Source of the DNA: Agromyces terreus
GTDB lineage: Bacteria > Actinomycetota > Actinomycetes > Actinomycetales > Microbacteriaceae
Length of the DNA: 64,000 bases
Assembly (NCBI RefSeq): GCF_009749465.1
Contig: NZ_WBIS01000001.1
Span: 248,001-312,000, forward strand
Direction of reading: 5' to 3'
Shown piece by piece: positions 43,209 to 52,559 of the stretch; position 1 is the stretch's first letter; the number at the start of each line of letters is the position of its first letter. Both the position numbers and the translations under genes were made by a program. The notes beneath the pieces are model-generated. The model searched no databases, was not told the DNA's origin, and was given only the letters and a program-made list of their open reading frames with translations.

Positions 43209-44204
43209 ATGCCGCGTCGTGTCCCGATTCCCCCGCACCTGCGCGGATCCGCGTTCAGATCCGCCGATCGCGGGGCGCACGGTCTTGGCGCGAAGCGGTT
43301 GAGATCCGCCGACGTGTCGCACCCGTTCACCGCGGTCAGCGGGGTCGGGCTCGATCTCGACTCGATCCGCGGGGTGTGTCTCGCGTACGAGCCGCTGCTC
43401 AGGCCGGGAGAGGCGTTCAGTCATGCCACGGCGGCCCGCCTGCACGGTTTGCCGCTCCCGCCCGACCTGCCGTTGCGCCCGCTGCACCTGTTGGCGCCGC
43501 CCGACATGGCGCGGGCCCGCACCGCGGGGGTGGTCGGCCACGAGTCCGCGACACCGTTCGTCTCGTGGCTCGAGTCGGGCCTCCCCGTGGCGAGCCCGGT
43601 GCTCGCGTGGTGCCAACTCGCGGCATCCCTCGAGGTCGCCGATCTCGTCGCGGTCGGCGATGCCCTCGTCACCGGCCGGAGGAACGGACGGCATCGTGTG
43701 CAGGCCCTGGCGACGATCGACGAACTGCGGGCCGCGGTGCGGGCCTGGGGTCGCCGCCGCGGCGCTCGCAGGCTCGCGGAGGCCCTGCCGCAGGTGCGCG
43801 TCGGCCCCGAGTCGCGTCCCGAGACGCTGCTGCGCCTGGTACTCGTTCGCAGTGGGCTGCCCGAGCCCGAGATCGCCCTGCCGGTCGTGGTCGGAGAGGC
43901 CCACGAGGTGCTGCATCCCGATCTGGCGTATCCCGATTGGCGCGTCGCGATCGAGTACGAGGGCGAGCATCATCGGGATCGAGCGCGGTGGAAGCGCGAC
44001 ATCACCCGCCGCGAGCGTTTCGAGGCTTCGGGATGGCGCGTCATTCGCGTGACGTCCGATGATCTGTTCGGTGATCCTGACGCGATGGTGGAACGAGTAC
44101 GGCGCGTGGTCGCCCTGCAGACCGCGGGCGTGGGGATCGCGGGCGTGGGGATCGCGGGCGTGGAGGGAGCGACGCCCGCCGACCAGGCGAAACGGCCTGC
44201 GTGA
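43209..44204 (+). CDS. DUF559/Vsr-like endonuclease-domain protein
   Basis: A 331-residue protein. The C-terminal third is a DUF559-type restriction-endonuclease-like fold: HPDLAYPDWRVAIEYEGEHHRDRARW (about 236-261) followed by RRERFEASGWRVIRVTSDDLF matches the Vsr/PD-(D/E)xK pattern. The N-terminal two thirds resemble the AbiEi-like/unknown region often joined to it in Microbacteriaceae. The last residues are AGVGI repeats from a 15-bp tandem repeat. ATG 43209 is chosen; an in-frame ATG at 43137 would abut the hairpin. It stands alone between two identical hairpins; target and role unknown. Confidence 0.8.
   Translation: MPRRVPIPPHLRGSAFRSADRGAHGLGAKRLRSADVSHPFTAVSGVGLDLDSIRGVCLAYEPLLRPGEAFSHATAARLHGLPLPPDLPLRPLHLLAPPDMARARTAGVVGHESATPFVSWLESGLPVASPVLAWCQLAASLEVADLVAVGDALVTGRRNGRHRVQALATIDELRAAVRAWGRRRGARRLAEALPQVRVGPESRPETLLRLVLVRSGLPEPEIALPVVVGEAHEVLHPDLAYPDWRVAIEYEGEHHRDRARWKRDITRRERFEASGWRVIRVTSDDLFGDPDAMVERVRRVVALQTAGVGIAGVGIAGVEGATPADQAKRPA
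44124..44168 (+). repeat. 15-bp tandem repeat at 3' coding end
   Basis: GCGGGCGTGGGGATC twice and a degenerate third copy, coding for AGVGI units near the C-terminus of the DUF559 protein. Confidence 0.8.
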
Positions 44205-44346
44205 TGGGGCGGGTTGGGCCTGCGGGGTGGGTGGGTCCTGCGGGGTGGGTTGGGCCTGCGGGGTCGGGCCTGCGTGGTGGGTTGGGCGTCGGGGGGGGGG
44301 GGGGGGTGGGGCGGGGGGGGGGGGGCGTGCGTGGTGGGTTGGGCGT
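44195..44346 (+). repeat. degenerate G-rich tandem repeats with poly-G runs
   Basis: Units of about 18 bp built on CCTGCGGGGTGGGTTGGG run from the last codons of the DUF559 gene through the intergenic space. They end in a 16-G run (44291-44306) and a 13-G run (44313-44325). Many G-triplets on one strand make G-quadruplex formation likely, and run lengths are prone to slippage and sequencing error. This is most of the only gene-free stretch above 300 bp (44205-44576); the rest holds hairpin copy 2 and the eno promoter. Confidence 0.8.
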
Positions 44347-44406
44347 CGTGATCCGTCGATCTTCGCCCTGGGCGAGCGAGCATCGGGCGAAGATCGACGG
44401 ATCACG
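44347..44406. repeat. 60-bp perfect hairpin element, copy 2
   Basis: Arms 44347-44368 and 44385-44406 are identical to those of copy 1 and perfectly paired; the loop TGGGCGAGCGAGCATC differs from copy 1. It lies downstream of the DUF559 gene and 107 bp before eno, in the same orientation as copy 1. Confidence 0.8.
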
Positions 44407-44501
44407 AACCCAGGACACTCGGACGGGCAGGGGTGCGGCGCGCGGCCCGTGCAACCGTCGGGAGGTCGCGCGCGGCATCCTACTCGCGACGCAATGTGTG
44501 A

Positions 44502-45857
<1,356 letters not shown>

Positions 45858-45879
45858 TCGGCTCGAGCCGGTACCGACT

Positions 45880-45909
45880 GGCGGGGGCGGCCGTGCGGCC
45901 GTCCCCGCC
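45880..45909 (+). terminator. hairpin terminator after eno
   Basis: A GC-rich stem of 14 pairs (45880-45893 with 45896-45909, one G-T pair), 22 bases after the eno stop. Confidence 0.7.
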
Positions 45910-45954
45910 GGCGTCGTCTCGGGGTTCGCGTCGGGGGAGAGCAGAGGAGGGGCG

Positions 45955-46779
45955 ATGAGCAGGGATGCTTCGCGTGCGCGCCGTCCGGCCGACCCGACGA
46001 AGGCGCCCAGGAAGCCCGCGAAGCCGGCCTCCGAGCCCGCCGCGTCGAAGGCCCCCGCGTCGAAGTCCTCCGCGTCGAAGTCCTCCGCGTCGAAGTCTCC
46101 CGCGTCGACGTCCTCGGCGTCGAAGCGGCCCGCGGCTTCGACGACGTCGGCATCGAACGCGTCCTCGGCGACGAAACGTCCGTCCTCCGCGAAGAATGCA
46201 GCCGCGGCGAAGTCGACGACGACGCCGAAGCCCGGCTCCGCCGCGCCGAAGTCGACCACGACGCCGAAGCCCGCGTCCGCCGCGAAGCCCGCGCGTGCGC
46301 GGGGCACGGCGTCGGGGTCGGGCGGCGCACGCCCGCCGCGCCGACCGGGTCAGGCGCCCTCGGGATGGCTCGGCGGCATCCGATTCTCAGGTTTCTCGCT
46401 CATCATGATGGGCGTCCTCGTGCTCGCGGTCGTGGTGCTCGCACCGACGATCGCGTCGTTGGCCGAGCAGCGGCAGCAGATCGCGGCGCTGCGGGCCGAC
46501 GTCTCGGCGCAGGAGTCCGAGGTGCAGCGCCTGCGCGACGAGCGCGAGCGCTGGAACGACGAGACCTTCATCATGACCCAGGCGCGCGAGCGGCTGACCT
46601 ACGTGATGCCGGGCGAGGTGAGCTACCTCGTGATCGACGACCGCGCCGAGACCGCCAAGACGGATGCCGCGACCGAGGTCTCCGCAGACGTGACCGAATC
46701 GAAGGGGGACTGGATGAGCACCATCCTCTCCTCCGTGCTGACCGCGGGACTCGCGCCCGCCGCTGGAGAGACCCCATGA
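45955..46779 (+). CDS. divIC: septum formation initiator family protein (FtsB/DivIC)
   Basis: A 274-residue bitopic membrane protein of the divisome. The first 140 residues are an extraordinary Ser/Lys/Ala/Pro-rich cytosolic tail built in part from six 15-bp repeats (ASKSS type). One membrane helix (about 150-170) is followed by a coiled coil (RQQIAALRADVSAQESEVQRLRDERERW) and the YVMPGEVSYLV end typical of actinobacterial DivIC. The FtsB homologues of most bacteria are near 100 residues, so the tail is the odd part. Its stop overlaps the DUF501 start. Confidence 0.9.
   Translation: MSRDASRARRPADPTKAPRKPAKPASEPAASKAPASKSSASKSSASKSPASTSSASKRPAASTTSASNASSATKRPSSAKNAAAAKSTTTPKPGSAAPKSTTTPKPASAAKPARARGTASGSGGARPPRRPGQAPSGWLGGIRFSGFSLIMMGVLVLAVVVLAPTIASLAEQRQQIAALRADVSAQESEVQRLRDERERWNDETFIMTQARERLTYVMPGEVSYLVIDDRAETAKTDAATEVSADVTESKGDWMSTILSSVLTAGLAPAAGETP
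46042..46131 (+). repeat. six 15-bp coding repeats in divIC
   Basis: Six consecutive units of the form GCGTCGAAGTCCTCC, with variants, encode ASK-xx pentapeptides in the cytosolic tail. Confidence 0.85.
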
Positions 46780-47351
46780 GCCGACCGCCGTTCGAACCCG
46801 TGAGCGACCGCGACATCCGCATCGTCTCGGCGCAGCTGGGTCGTCAGGCGCGCGATGTCGTGGGCATCCCGGCGCGATGCGCGTGCGGGGCTCCGACGGT
46901 GGTCGCGACGGCCCCGCGGCTCGCCGACGGCACCCCGTTCCCGACGTTCTACTACCTGTCGCACCCCGCGGCGACGGCCGCGATGAGCTTCCTCGAGGCG
47001 GCGCAGCTCATGGTCGAGTGCAACGAGCTGCTCGCCGACGATGCCGAGGTCGCCGCGCACTACGCCGCGGCGCACCGCGACTACCTCGCCGACCGCGAGT
47101 CGTTCGGCGTGGTGCCCGAGCTCGCGGGCATCTCCGCGGGCGGCATGCCGACGCGGGTCAAGTGCCTGCACGCGCTCGTGGCGCACGCGCTGTCGGCGGG
47201 TCCGGGCGCCAACCCCATGGGCGACCTCGCGCTCGAGCGGTCGAGCTGGTCGCCCGACGTGTGCCAGTGCCCCGACTACGGGGTCGATGCGCCCGGCGGC
47301 GACGGCTCGGCAGCCGACGAGCACGCCGACGACGGGTCCGGCGCGGCATGA
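46776..47351 (+). CDS. DUF501 domain protein
   Basis: A 191-residue actinobacterial-specific protein. The pattern ARCACGAPTVVATAPRLADGTPFPTFYYLSHPAA, with its cysteine pair, and AGGMPTRVKCLHALVAHAL are the conserved DUF501 blocks. It overlaps divIC by four bases (ATGA) and the subtilase by four (ATGA). Located in the eno-divIC-DUF501 cluster that usually ends with ppx. Function unknown. Confidence 0.93.
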   Translation: MSRPPFEPVSDRDIRIVSAQLGRQARDVVGIPARCACGAPTVVATAPRLADGTPFPTFYYLSHPAATAAMSFLEAAQLMVECNELLADDAEVAAHYAAAHRDYLADRESFGVVPELAGISAGGMPTRVKCLHALVAHALSAGPGANPMGDLALERSSWSPDVCQCPDYGVDAPGGDGSAADEHADDGSGAA

Positions 47352-48613
47352 AGCTGCGCAGCGCGCTCCCGAAGGCCGCCGCGGCGCTCGCGGTCGGCGC
47401 GGTGGTGGCGCTCGCGGGTGCGACTCCGGCGCACGCCGACACGGTGCGCGACTACCAGTACTGGTTGGCCGACTACGGCTTCACGACCGCGTGGAACACC
47501 ACCAAGGGCAAGGGCGTCACGGTGGCGGTCATCGACACCGGGGTGAACGGCAACGTCGCCGAGCTGCGCGGCGTCGTCAAGGGCGGCACGGATGTCTCGG
47601 GCCTCGGCTCGCCCGACGGGCAGACCCCTGTCGGCGAGAACGAGGATCACGGCACCATGGTGGCGTCGCTCCTCGCCGGTCGCGGCACCGGAACCGGCAA
47701 CGGCGTCATCGGGGTCGCGCCAGAGGCCGACCTGCTCACGGTCTCCGTCGCGTTCGGCACCGACACCGGGGCGACGAAGTCGAACGACGACCAGATCGCC
47801 GAGGCGGTGGAGTGGGCGGTCGACAACGGGGCCGACGTGATCAACATGTCGTTGACCCGCAACACCCGCGACTGGCCCGAGAGCTGGGACGAGGCGTTCA
47901 CGTACGCGTTCGAGCACGACGTGGTCGTCGTCGCGGCGGCCGGCAACCGCGGAAGCGGCACGAGCGAGGTCGGCGCGCCCGCGACGATCCCGGGCGTGCT
48001 GGCCGTGGCCGGGGTCGACCGCGACAAGAACGCGAGCTTCGACGCGAGCTCGCAGGGCATCACGCTCGCGGTCGCGGCGCCGAGCGAGAACCTGGTCGGG
48101 GTCGCGCCCGACGGCGCCTACAAGGTGTGGGGCGGCACGAGCGGTGCGGCGCCGCTCGTCTCGGGGCTCGTCGCGCTCGTGCGGGCCGAGTACCCCGATC
48201 TCGATGCGGCGAACGTCATCGAGCGCGTCATCAAGACGGCCGACCCCAACGGCCACGACGTTCCGAGCCCGCTGTACGGGTGGGGGCTCATCGACCCGGT
48301 TCCGGCGCTGACCGCGACGGTCGATCCGGTCGACGCGAACCCGCTGGGCAGCCTCGCGGAGTGGATCACCCTGCATCGGCGAGCGGATGCCCCGGTCAGC
48401 ACGGATCCCGCCGAGGAGCAGGAGATCGTGCCGATCGCCGATCCGCCGCCGCCGCTGGACGTCGATGCGCAGACGCTGCTGCCGACCCCGTGGACGCTGG
48501 CCTACATCACCCTCCCGCTCTCACTGGTCGCGGGATTTGGTACGCTAGCAGCGCTGTTGGGCATCGGTGCCGCTCGGCATACCAGGCGGACGGCTCGAAA
48601 ACACGAGCTGTGA
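47348..48613 (+). CDS. S8 family serine protease, membrane-anchored (mycosin-like)
   Basis: A 421-residue secreted subtilase. Signal peptide cleaved after AHA (about residue 30). Catalytic triad: Asp in VAVIDTGVN, His in DHGTMVASLLAG, Ser in GGTSGAAPLVSG. A proline-rich linker precedes one C-terminal membrane helix with a basic tail, the mycosin layout. No type VII secretion genes are near. Coupled to DUF501 by an ATGA overlap. Confidence 0.92.
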   Translation: MKLRSALPKAAAALAVGAVVALAGATPAHADTVRDYQYWLADYGFTTAWNTTKGKGVTVAVIDTGVNGNVAELRGVVKGGTDVSGLGSPDGQTPVGENEDHGTMVASLLAGRGTGTGNGVIGVAPEADLLTVSVAFGTDTGATKSNDDQIAEAVEWAVDNGADVINMSLTRNTRDWPESWDEAFTYAFEHDVVVVAAAGNRGSGTSEVGAPATIPGVLAVAGVDRDKNASFDASSQGITLAVAAPSENLVGVAPDGAYKVWGGTSGAAPLVSGLVALVRAEYPDLDAANVIERVIKTADPNGHDVPSPLYGWGLIDPVPALTATVDPVDANPLGSLAEWITLHRRADAPVSTDPAEEQEIVPIADPPPPLDVDAQTLLPTPWTLAYITLPLSLVAGFGTLAALLGIGAARHTRRTARKHEL

Positions 48614-48647
48614 GCGCCATCACCCAGAACTGAGGAGTCCATTCACC

Positions 48648-50057
48648 GTGCCCAAGATTCTCATCGTCGGCGGCGGCTATGCGGGGTTCTACACGGCGTG
48701 GAAGCTCGAGAAGTGGCTGCGCGCCGGCGAAGCAGAGGTCACGATCGTCGACCCGCTGCCCTACATGACGTACCAGCCGTTCCTCCCCGAGGTCGCGGCC
48801 GGCTCCATCGAGCCCCGTCACGCGGTGGTCGCCCAGCGGCGCCACCTCAAGAAGACGAACGTCATCACCGCGAAGGTCTCCGGCATCGACCACGCCTCCA
48901 AGACCGCGACGATCACGCCCGAGGTGGGCGAGCCGTGGCAGTTCGAGTACGACGTGGTCGTCGTCACCGGCGGCGCCGTCTCGCGCACCTTCCCGATCCC
49001 GGGCATCGCCGACAACGCGATCGGCCTGAAGACGATCGAAGAGGCCGTCGCGATCCGTGACCGCGTGCTCACCAACTTCGACAAGGCCTCGAACCTGCCC
49101 CCCGGCCCCGAGCGCGAGCGCCTGCTCACGTTCGTCGTCGTCGGCGGCGGCTTCGCCGGCATCGAGGTGTTCGCCGAGCTCCGCTCGTTCGCGAGCGCGC
49201 TGCTCGAGTACTACCCGCAGCTCACGTTCGACGAGACGCACTTCCACCTCATCGAGGCGATGGGCCGCATCATGCCCGAGGTCTCGCTCGAGACGAGCCA
49301 CTGGGTCATCAAGCACCTCGCCCAGCGCGGCGCCGAGATCCACCTCGACACGCAGCTGCAGAGCGCGGTCGACGGCAAGATCGAGCTGTCCACGGGCGAG
49401 AGCTTCGAGTCCGACCTCATCGTCTGGACGGCCGGCGTCATGGCGAACCCCGCCATCGTGCGCACGAGCGACCTCCCCGTCGAGGAGCGCGGCCGCATCA
49501 AGACCCGCGCGGATCTGCGCGTGGGCGACGACGACGACTTCGTGCCCGACGCCTGGGCGGCCGGCGACATCTCGGCCGTGCCCGACCTCACCGGCGGCGG
49601 CGTCGGCGGCTACTGCGTGCCGAACGCCCAGCACGCGGTGCGTCAGGGCAAGCTGCTCGCGAAGAACATCGTCGCCGTGCTGCGCGGCGAGGAGCCCAAG
49701 CAGTACGTGCACAAGAACCTCGGTGCGGTGGCCGGCCTCGGCATCGGTTCGGGCGTGTTCCAGTCGGGCAAGCTCGCCATCAAGGGCCTTCTCGCGTGGT
49801 TCGCGCACCGTGGCTACCACGGTCTCGCGATGCCGAGCTGGGAGCGCAAGTTCCGCGTGTTCTGGGGCTGGGTGAACAACTTCTTCCTCGGTCGCGACAT
49901 CGTCTCGCTGAGCGCGCTGCAGCAGCCGCGCGCCGCGTTCGAGGCGTTCGCCGCGCGCCCGAAGCCGCCGGCAGCGGCCGCTCCGGCGCCGGTCGAGGCC
50001 GCCCCGAAGGCCGCCAAGGCCCCGAAGGCGAAGGCCGAAGCCGCCGCCGCGAAGTAG
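48648..50057 (+). CDS. ndh: NADH dehydrogenase, type II
   Basis: A 469-residue peripheral membrane flavoprotein passing electrons from NADH to quinone without proton pumping. FAD loop KILIVGGGYAGFYTAWKLE; NADH loop FVVVGGGFAGIEVFAEL; the WAAGDISAVPDL motif and the C-terminal amphipathic region with WERKFRVFWGWVNNFFLGRDI. A Pro/Ala/Lys tail ends it. GTG 48648 follows GAGGAG. Confidence 0.93.
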   Translation: MPKILIVGGGYAGFYTAWKLEKWLRAGEAEVTIVDPLPYMTYQPFLPEVAAGSIEPRHAVVAQRRHLKKTNVITAKVSGIDHASKTATITPEVGEPWQFEYDVVVVTGGAVSRTFPIPGIADNAIGLKTIEEAVAIRDRVLTNFDKASNLPPGPERERLLTFVVVGGGFAGIEVFAELRSFASALLEYYPQLTFDETHFHLIEAMGRIMPEVSLETSHWVIKHLAQRGAEIHLDTQLQSAVDGKIELSTGESFESDLIVWTAGVMANPAIVRTSDLPVEERGRIKTRADLRVGDDDDFVPDAWAAGDISAVPDLTGGGVGGYCVPNAQHAVRQGKLLAKNIVAVLRGEEPKQYVHKNLGAVAGLGIGSGVFQSGKLAIKGLLAWFAHRGYHGLAMPSWERKFRVFWGWVNNFFLGRDIVSLSALQQPRAAFEAFAARPKPPAAAAPAPVEAAPKAAKAPKAKAEAAAAK

Positions 50058-50070
50058 GCCGAGGCGCAAC

Positions 50071-50166
50071 ATGACGCGCAGCACCCCGTCGAACGCGACG
50101 CAGCCCTCGGGCGGCGTCGCGTTCGCCGTCGGTGCCGTGGCGCCGTCGGCCGGGGGTCGGCGGTGA
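50071..50166 (+). CDS. possible 31-residue small ORF coupled to FAD oxidase
   Basis: ATG 50071 to TGA 50166, beginning MTRSTPSNATQPSGGVAFAV. Its stop overlaps the next GTG (GTGA), the same coupling used by true genes here. No strong ribosome site precedes it, and the peptide has no recognisable features, so it may be chance or a translation-coupling leader. Confidence 0.25.
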   Translation: MTRSTPSNATQPSGGVAFAVGAVAPSAGGRR

Positions 50167-51281
50167 GCGTCGTCGACACCGAGGTCGTCGTCGTCGGCGG
50201 CGGCGCCATGGGGTCGGCCGCGGCGTGGCGGCTCGCAGCGCGCGGTCATGAGGTGACGCTGCTCGAGCGTTTCGAGCCCGGGCATCGACATGGCGCGTCG
50301 CACGGCGCATCCCGCAACTTCAACCTCGCGTACGCCGAGCCGTCGCATGTGTCGATGCTCGTCGAGTCGCGGCGGGCGTGGCGCGAACTCGAGGCCGAGA
50401 CCGGCGCGTCGGTGCTCGACGAGGTGGGGCTCGTCAACCACGGCGGCGACGGGGCGGTCGACGACGAGGTGCACGCGGCACTCGCCTCGGCGGGCGTGCC
50501 CGGCGAGTTCCTCCCGGCTGAGGAGGCAGGGCGCCGGTGGCCGGGCATCCGCTTCGACGGTCGCGTGCTGCACTTGCCCACCGCCGGACGATTGCATGCG
50601 GATGCCGCGGTGCGGGCGCTGCAACAGGCCGCGATCGCACACGGGGCGCGGGTCCGACACCGCGTGCCGGTGCGAGGCATCCGGGTCGAGGGGCCCGATC
50701 GCGTGCATCTCGAGACCGAGCGCGGCACGATGACCGCGCGCCGTGTCGTCGTGGCCGTCGGCGGGTGGACCTCGAAGCTCCTGGGCGGGGTCGTGGAGCT
50801 GCCGCGGCTCGTCGTCACGCAGGAGCAGCCGGCCCACTTCGCCGTGCGCCCCGACGCCGGCGCGTGGCCCGGGTTCAACCATCGGCCCGGCCCCTCCGAC
50901 GACTGGTGGTATTCGCCGGTCTACGGCATGCTCACGCCGGGCGAGGGCGTGAAGGCCGGATGGCACGGCGTCGGTCCCGTCGTCGACCCCGATCGTCGCG
51001 ACCACCTCGCCGAGCCGGTGCAGTTCGCCGCGCTGCGGCGCTATGCGCGCGAGTGGTTGCCCGGCGTCGACGCCGAGGTCGCGACGCCGATCAGCTGCAC
51101 CTACACGACGACCCCCGACGCGGTCTTCGTGCTCGATTCCGCCGGACCGGTCACGGTCGCGGCGGGGTTCTCGGGGCACGGGTTCAAGTTCACACCCGCC
51201 GTCGGCCGGATCCTCGCCGATCTCGTCGACGGTCGCCCGGCGCCGGGCGTCTTCGCCCTTCGGCGGTTCGCGTCGGCCTGA
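50163..51281 (+). CDS. FAD-dependent amine oxidase (sarcosine oxidase/N-methyltryptophan oxidase type)
   Basis: A 372-residue flavoprotein of the DAO family. The FAD loop is VVVGGGAMGSAAAWRLAARGHEVTLLE; the HGASHGASRNFNLAY motif and ISCTYTTTPDAVFVLD, with the cysteine that covalently links FAD in monomeric sarcosine oxidase, place it in the MSOX/SolA group. It would oxidise an N-methyl amino acid, releasing formaldehyde and peroxide. Exact substrate uncertain. Follows ndh. Confidence 0.88.
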   Translation: MSVVDTEVVVVGGGAMGSAAAWRLAARGHEVTLLERFEPGHRHGASHGASRNFNLAYAEPSHVSMLVESRRAWRELEAETGASVLDEVGLVNHGGDGAVDDEVHAALASAGVPGEFLPAEEAGRRWPGIRFDGRVLHLPTAGRLHADAAVRALQQAAIAHGARVRHRVPVRGIRVEGPDRVHLETERGTMTARRVVVAVGGWTSKLLGGVVELPRLVVTQEQPAHFAVRPDAGAWPGFNHRPGPSDDWWYSPVYGMLTPGEGVKAGWHGVGPVVDPDRRDHLAEPVQFAALRRYAREWLPGVDAEVATPISCTYTTTPDAVFVLDSAGPVTVAAGFSGHGFKFTPAVGRILADLVDGRPAPGVFALRRFASA

Positions 51282-51357
51282 TGCGGCGCGGCCCGGTCGG
51301 TGCCGCGAAGTAGGGTTGACGCGTGGTGCCGAGCCTCCCGACGGGCCGGCGTCGCGC

Positions 51358-51431
51358 GCTCCCGTAGCCCAATCGGCAGAGGCAGGCGACTTAAACTCGC
51401 CGCAGTCTGGGTTCGAATCCCAGCGGGAGCA
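51358..51431 (+). tRNA. tRNA-Leu (anticodon TAA) with short variable loop
   Basis: 74-nt cloverleaf: acceptor GCTCCCG/CGGGAGC, anticodon stem GGCGA/TCGCC with loop CTTAAAC (anticodon TAA, reading UUA), T stem CTGGG/CCCAG. The variable loop is only GCAGT, class I, whereas leucine tRNAs normally have a long variable arm. Predicted by anticodon as tRNA-Leu; its true charging identity is open. Confidence 0.82.
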
Positions 51432-51465
51432 CCGGCCGAGCGCCGCCGAGCACCAGCCGAGCCGC

Positions 51466-52392
51466 TCAGGCGAGCCGGTCGAGCCTGCGGAGGATGAGCC
51501 CCTCGCGCAGGGCCCACGGCGAGACCTCGAGCTCGGGCACGTCGAAGGCCTTCATCGCCTCGGAGAGCACGACGGCGCCCGCGACGATCTGGAAGGTGCG
51601 GTCGGCCGTGATGCCGGGCAGGGCGGGTCTCGCATCGGCGGGGATGCGGGCCAGCCGGGGGATCCAGTCGTCGAGCGCCTTGCGGCGCAGGATGCTGCGT
51701 TCCCCGGAACCGACGCCGTCCTCGGTCCAACCGGCGAGTCGGGCGAGCGAGCGGATCGTCTTCGACGAGCCCACGACGTGGTCGGCCGAGGGCAGCCGGG
51801 CGAACTCGCCGACCGCGCCGCTCAGCACCGCGGCGGCGTGCTCGCGCAGCCGCTGCACGTCTTCGGGCGCGGGTGGGTCGTCGGGCAGGAAGGCGATGGT
51901 CGAGCGCCCGGCGCCGAGGGGGAGCGACCGCGCGACGTCGGGGAACTCGTCGATGCCGTTCGCGATCTCGAGCGAGCCGCCGCCGATGTCGAAGAGCAGG
52001 ATGCGGTCGGCCGACCAGCCGTACCAGCGACGCACGGCGAGGAACGTCAGTCGCGCCTCGTCGTCGCCCGAGAGCACCTGCAGTTCGACCCCGGTCTCGT
52101 CGGCGACGCGTGCGAGCACGGCCTCGCCGTTGGCGGCCTCCCGGATCGCAGAGGTCGCGAAGGCGAGGAGCTCGTCGATGCCCGCCTCCCGGGCGGCGGT
52201 CGACGCTCCGGAGACGGCGGCGAGGATCGCGTCGACGCCCGCTGCGCCGATCGATCCGTCGGGCTCGAGGTAGCGCATGAGCCGCAGCACCGACTTGTGC
52301 GATGCGGCCGGGATCGGTCGTGCGCCGGCGTGGGCGTCGACGACGATGAGGTGCACGGTATTGGATCCGACGTCGAGTACTCCGAGGCGCAT
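51466..52392 (-). CDS. Ppx/GppA family phosphatase
   Basis: A 308-residue actin-like ATPase-fold phosphatase acting on polyphosphate or pppGpp. [21 protein letters not shown] is the phosphate-1 motif, [15 protein letters not shown] the phosphate-2 motif, and [16 protein letters not shown] follows. Actinobacterial short form. A minus-strand TACGCT at 52399-52404 puts the transcript start on the ATG. Convergent with tRNA-Leu. Confidence 0.93.
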   Translation of the reverse strand: MRLGVLDVGSNTVHLIVVDAHAGARPIPAASHKSVLRLMRYLEPDGSIGAAGVDAILAAVSGASTAAREAGIDELLAFATSAIREAANGEAVLARVADETGVELQVLSGDDEARLTFLAVRRWYGWSADRILLFDIGGGSLEIANGIDEFPDVARSLPLGAGRSTIAFLPDDPPAPEDVQRLREHAAAVLSGAVGEFARLPSADHVVGSSKTIRSLARLAGWTEDGVGSGERSILRRKALDDWIPRLARIPADARPALPGITADRTFQIVAGAVVLSEAMKAFDVPELEVSPWALREGLILRRLDRLA

Positions 52393-52398
52393 GGAGCG

Positions 52399-52404
52399 AG
52401 CGTA
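52399..52404 (-). promoter_or_regulatory. -10 hexamer, leaderless ppx/gppA
   Basis: TACGCT on the minus strand, exactly seven bases before the ATG at 52392. Confidence 0.55.
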
Positions 52405-52460
52405 ACGTGCGGGGGGACGCGTCCTCGTGCGGCGAGTGTGCCGGACGGCGCGCTCTGGTG

Positions 52461-52494
52461 CATACTGTTGCAACTGGGTCACCCGACCCAGTTG
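52461..52494 (+). promoter_or_regulatory. tetR promoter and palindromic operator
   Basis: CATACT (52461-52466) as -10, then CAACTGGGTC-ACCC-GACCCAGTTG (52471-52494), a perfect 10-bp inverted repeat over the predicted start. Typical placement for a TetR-type operator controlling its own operon. Confidence 0.65.
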
Positions 52495-52559
52495 TCTCCG
52501 TCCGACGTCCGCCCCGACGCCCGCACCGGAGATCGGCAGTGTCGTCGAGAGGAGCCGTC

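Noticed and set aside
44291-44325. Reading the poly-G runs as exact biological lengths
   Set aside because: Homopolymers of this length are often miscalled; I report the tract but not the precise counts as fact.
47348-48613. Type VII secretion locus around the mycosin-like protease
   Set aside because: No EccB, EccC, EccD or WXG100 genes are within the window.
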